A DNA stretch of 6,402 bases from positions 1 to 6,402 of the forward strand of contig JBGOUJ010000452.1 of assembly GCA_041477005.1 (NCBI GenBank). The letters are read 5' to 3'. Shown one piece after another: positions 5,379-6,402 of the stretch; position 1 is the stretch's first letter, and each line of letters begins with the position of its first letter. Below the pieces are notes generated by a model. That model was not told where the DNA came from. It was given only the letters and a program-made list of their open reading frames with translations, and searched no databases. The position numbers were made by a program, and so were the translations under genes. The stretch is from JBGOUJ01 sp041477005 (lineage in GTDB: Bacteria > Acidobacteriota > Terriglobia > Bryobacterales > JACQDG01).

Positions 5379-6402
5379 ATGAAAATCGTTAGAACAATTA
5401 CTATCGCTGTTGTGGCGTTGTGCCTGTCGAGCGGATTGGCCCTTGGCCAGGTTCTGTACGGAAACCTGGTCGGCAACACAACGGACCCGCAGCAGGCGGC
5501 CGTGGTCGGCGCTGCTGTCTCAATCAAGAACAATGCAACTGGTTTTTCGATGGAAACGAAGACGGATGACCGTGGCGCCTACGAAGTCGCGAACATACCT
5601 CCCGGCGTGTACAGCATCAAGGTCACTGCGCCGGGCTTCGCCACGTTTGAAGCCAGGGACATCGCGATCCAGGCCAATAACATCGCGCGCGTGGATGCTC
5701 CTCTCACGGTCGGCGCCGTGACCGAGGTAGTCACCGTCGGCGCGGAGATCGCGCGACTGCAGACGGACAAGTCCGACCTGCACGCCGACATTTCGTCGGA
5801 GCAGTTGACGCAAGTCACCGTGGCCGGTTATCGCAACTTCCAGTCTCTGATCGACCTGGTTCCGGGCGTCATGCCCTCAGCGTTCCAGAACGCTTCGACG
5901 GATTCGCCCGGTCGCGCCTTGACCACGAACGTCAACGGTACGGCCCGCAACTCGAACAACACCCGGATCGATGGCGCGGCCAACGTTTTCACCTGGCTTC
6001 CGCACCACGCGTTCTATATTCCACCGATGGAGTCGATCGACACGGTGAACATCGCGACCAACAACTTCGATGCCGAGCAGGGAATGGCGGGCGGCGCCGC
6101 GGTCTCGGTGATCACCAAGTCCGGAACGAACAGTTTCCACGGCGTCGCGTTCGAGTACACCTCCAATCACAAGTGGGGCGCGAAGAACCTGTTCTTCAAT
6201 CCCAACACGCCGGCCGGGTCGGGCATACCGCAGCGGATCGACAACCAGTTCGGCGGCACCTTCGGCGGGCCCATCAAGAAGGACAAGCTGTTCTTCTTCA
6301 TGTCGTGGGAAGGGACGACCACGGCCGAGCGCGGCAATGGCTTGCTGAGCGTTCCGACCGCCCAGGTCCGGGCCGGCGACTTCAACGGCTTAACCACGGT
6401 CT
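5379..6402 (+). CDS. Second Oar-like TonB-dependent outer-membrane receptor (N-terminal 341 residues, 3' end outside window)
   Basis: The frame opens at the ATG 5379-5381 after a promoter and G-rich ribosome binding site, and is uninterrupted to the window end. Residues 1-23 are a Sec signal peptide (MKIVRT, hydrophobic ITIAVVALCL, ALG|Q). Residues 25-120 form a carboxypeptidase-regulatory-like domain, with VLYGNLVGNTTDP at the start, DDRGAYEVANIPPGVYSIKV in the middle and GAVTEVVTV at the end. Residues 125-255 fit the plug, with RNFQSLIDLVPGV, NVNGTARNSNNTRIDG, NNFDAEQGMAGGAAV and VITKSGTNSFHG. The barrel begins with NQFGGTFGGPIKKDKLFFFMSWEG at about 289-311. Architecture matches the minus-strand receptor but the sequence is clearly different, so these are distant paralogues rather than a recent tandem copy. 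It should sit in the outer membrane and depend on TonB; the substrate is unknown. Roughly 750-850 residues are expected beyond the right edge. Confidence 0.95.
   Translation, partial: MKIVRTITIAVVALCLSSGLALGQVLYGNLVGNTTDPQQAAVVGAAVSIKNNATGFSMETKTDDRGAYEVANIPPGVYSIKVTAPGFATFEARDIAIQANNIARVDAPLTVGAVTEVVTVGAEIARLQTDKSDLHADISSEQLTQVTVAGYRNFQSLIDLVPGVMPSAFQNASTDSPGRALTTNVNGTARNSNNTRIDGAANVFTWLPHHAFYIPPMESIDTVNIATNNFDAEQGMAGGAAVSVITKSGTNSFHGVAFEYTSNHKWGAKNLFFNPNTPAGSGIPQRIDNQFGGTFGGPIKKDKLFFFMSWEGTTTAERGNGLLSVPTAQVRAGDFNGLTTV

Overview
The window looks like a GC-rich Acidobacteriota chromosome, most likely of the Solibacter/Bryobacter type. This is inferred from family content: two very large Oar-like TonB-dependent outer-membrane receptors with an N-terminal carboxypeptidase-regulatory-like domain lie beside a periplasmic TPR protein. 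Such receptors are heavily expanded in that group. No rRNA, tRNA, CRISPR array, transposase or phage gene is visible.

Layout. (1) Positions 1-3254, minus strand: an almost complete Oar-like receptor, 1084 codons visible, with the C-terminus cut off by the left edge. It has a good ribosome binding site and a near-consensus sigma70-type promoter just upstream. (2) Positions 3255-3548: a divergent intergenic region. On the plus strand it holds what reads as the severed C-terminal end (about 44 residues) of another Oar-like receptor, followed by a terminator-like hairpin and T-rich tract. (3) Positions 3549-5039, plus strand: a 496-residue exported TPR protein. (4) Positions 5040-5378: a 339-base intergenic region with a possible 35-codon ORF overlapping the TPR stop, a small hairpin, a perfect 14-bp palindrome, a second inverted repeat, a TTGACA-N17-TAGAGT promoter and a G8 tract at the ribosome binding site. 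(5) Positions 5379-6402, plus strand: the first 341 codons of a second Oar-like receptor, running off the right edge.

Working together: the receptors probably form 22-stranded outer-membrane barrels that take up or export large substrates using TonB energy. The TPR protein is probably a periplasmic scaffold. The substrate cannot be read from this sequence.

The most interesting observation is the orphan receptor C-terminus at 3326-3457. Its reading frame matches the family up to the canonical final Phe, but it has lost its stop and everything upstream of an Ile-Ser-Gly. The apparent breakpoint lies within a few bases of the -35 box of the divergent receptor. This suggests a rearrangement (inversion, deletion or receptor cassette exchange) replaced a plus-strand receptor that once stood before the TPR gene. 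An assembly join is the main alternative.
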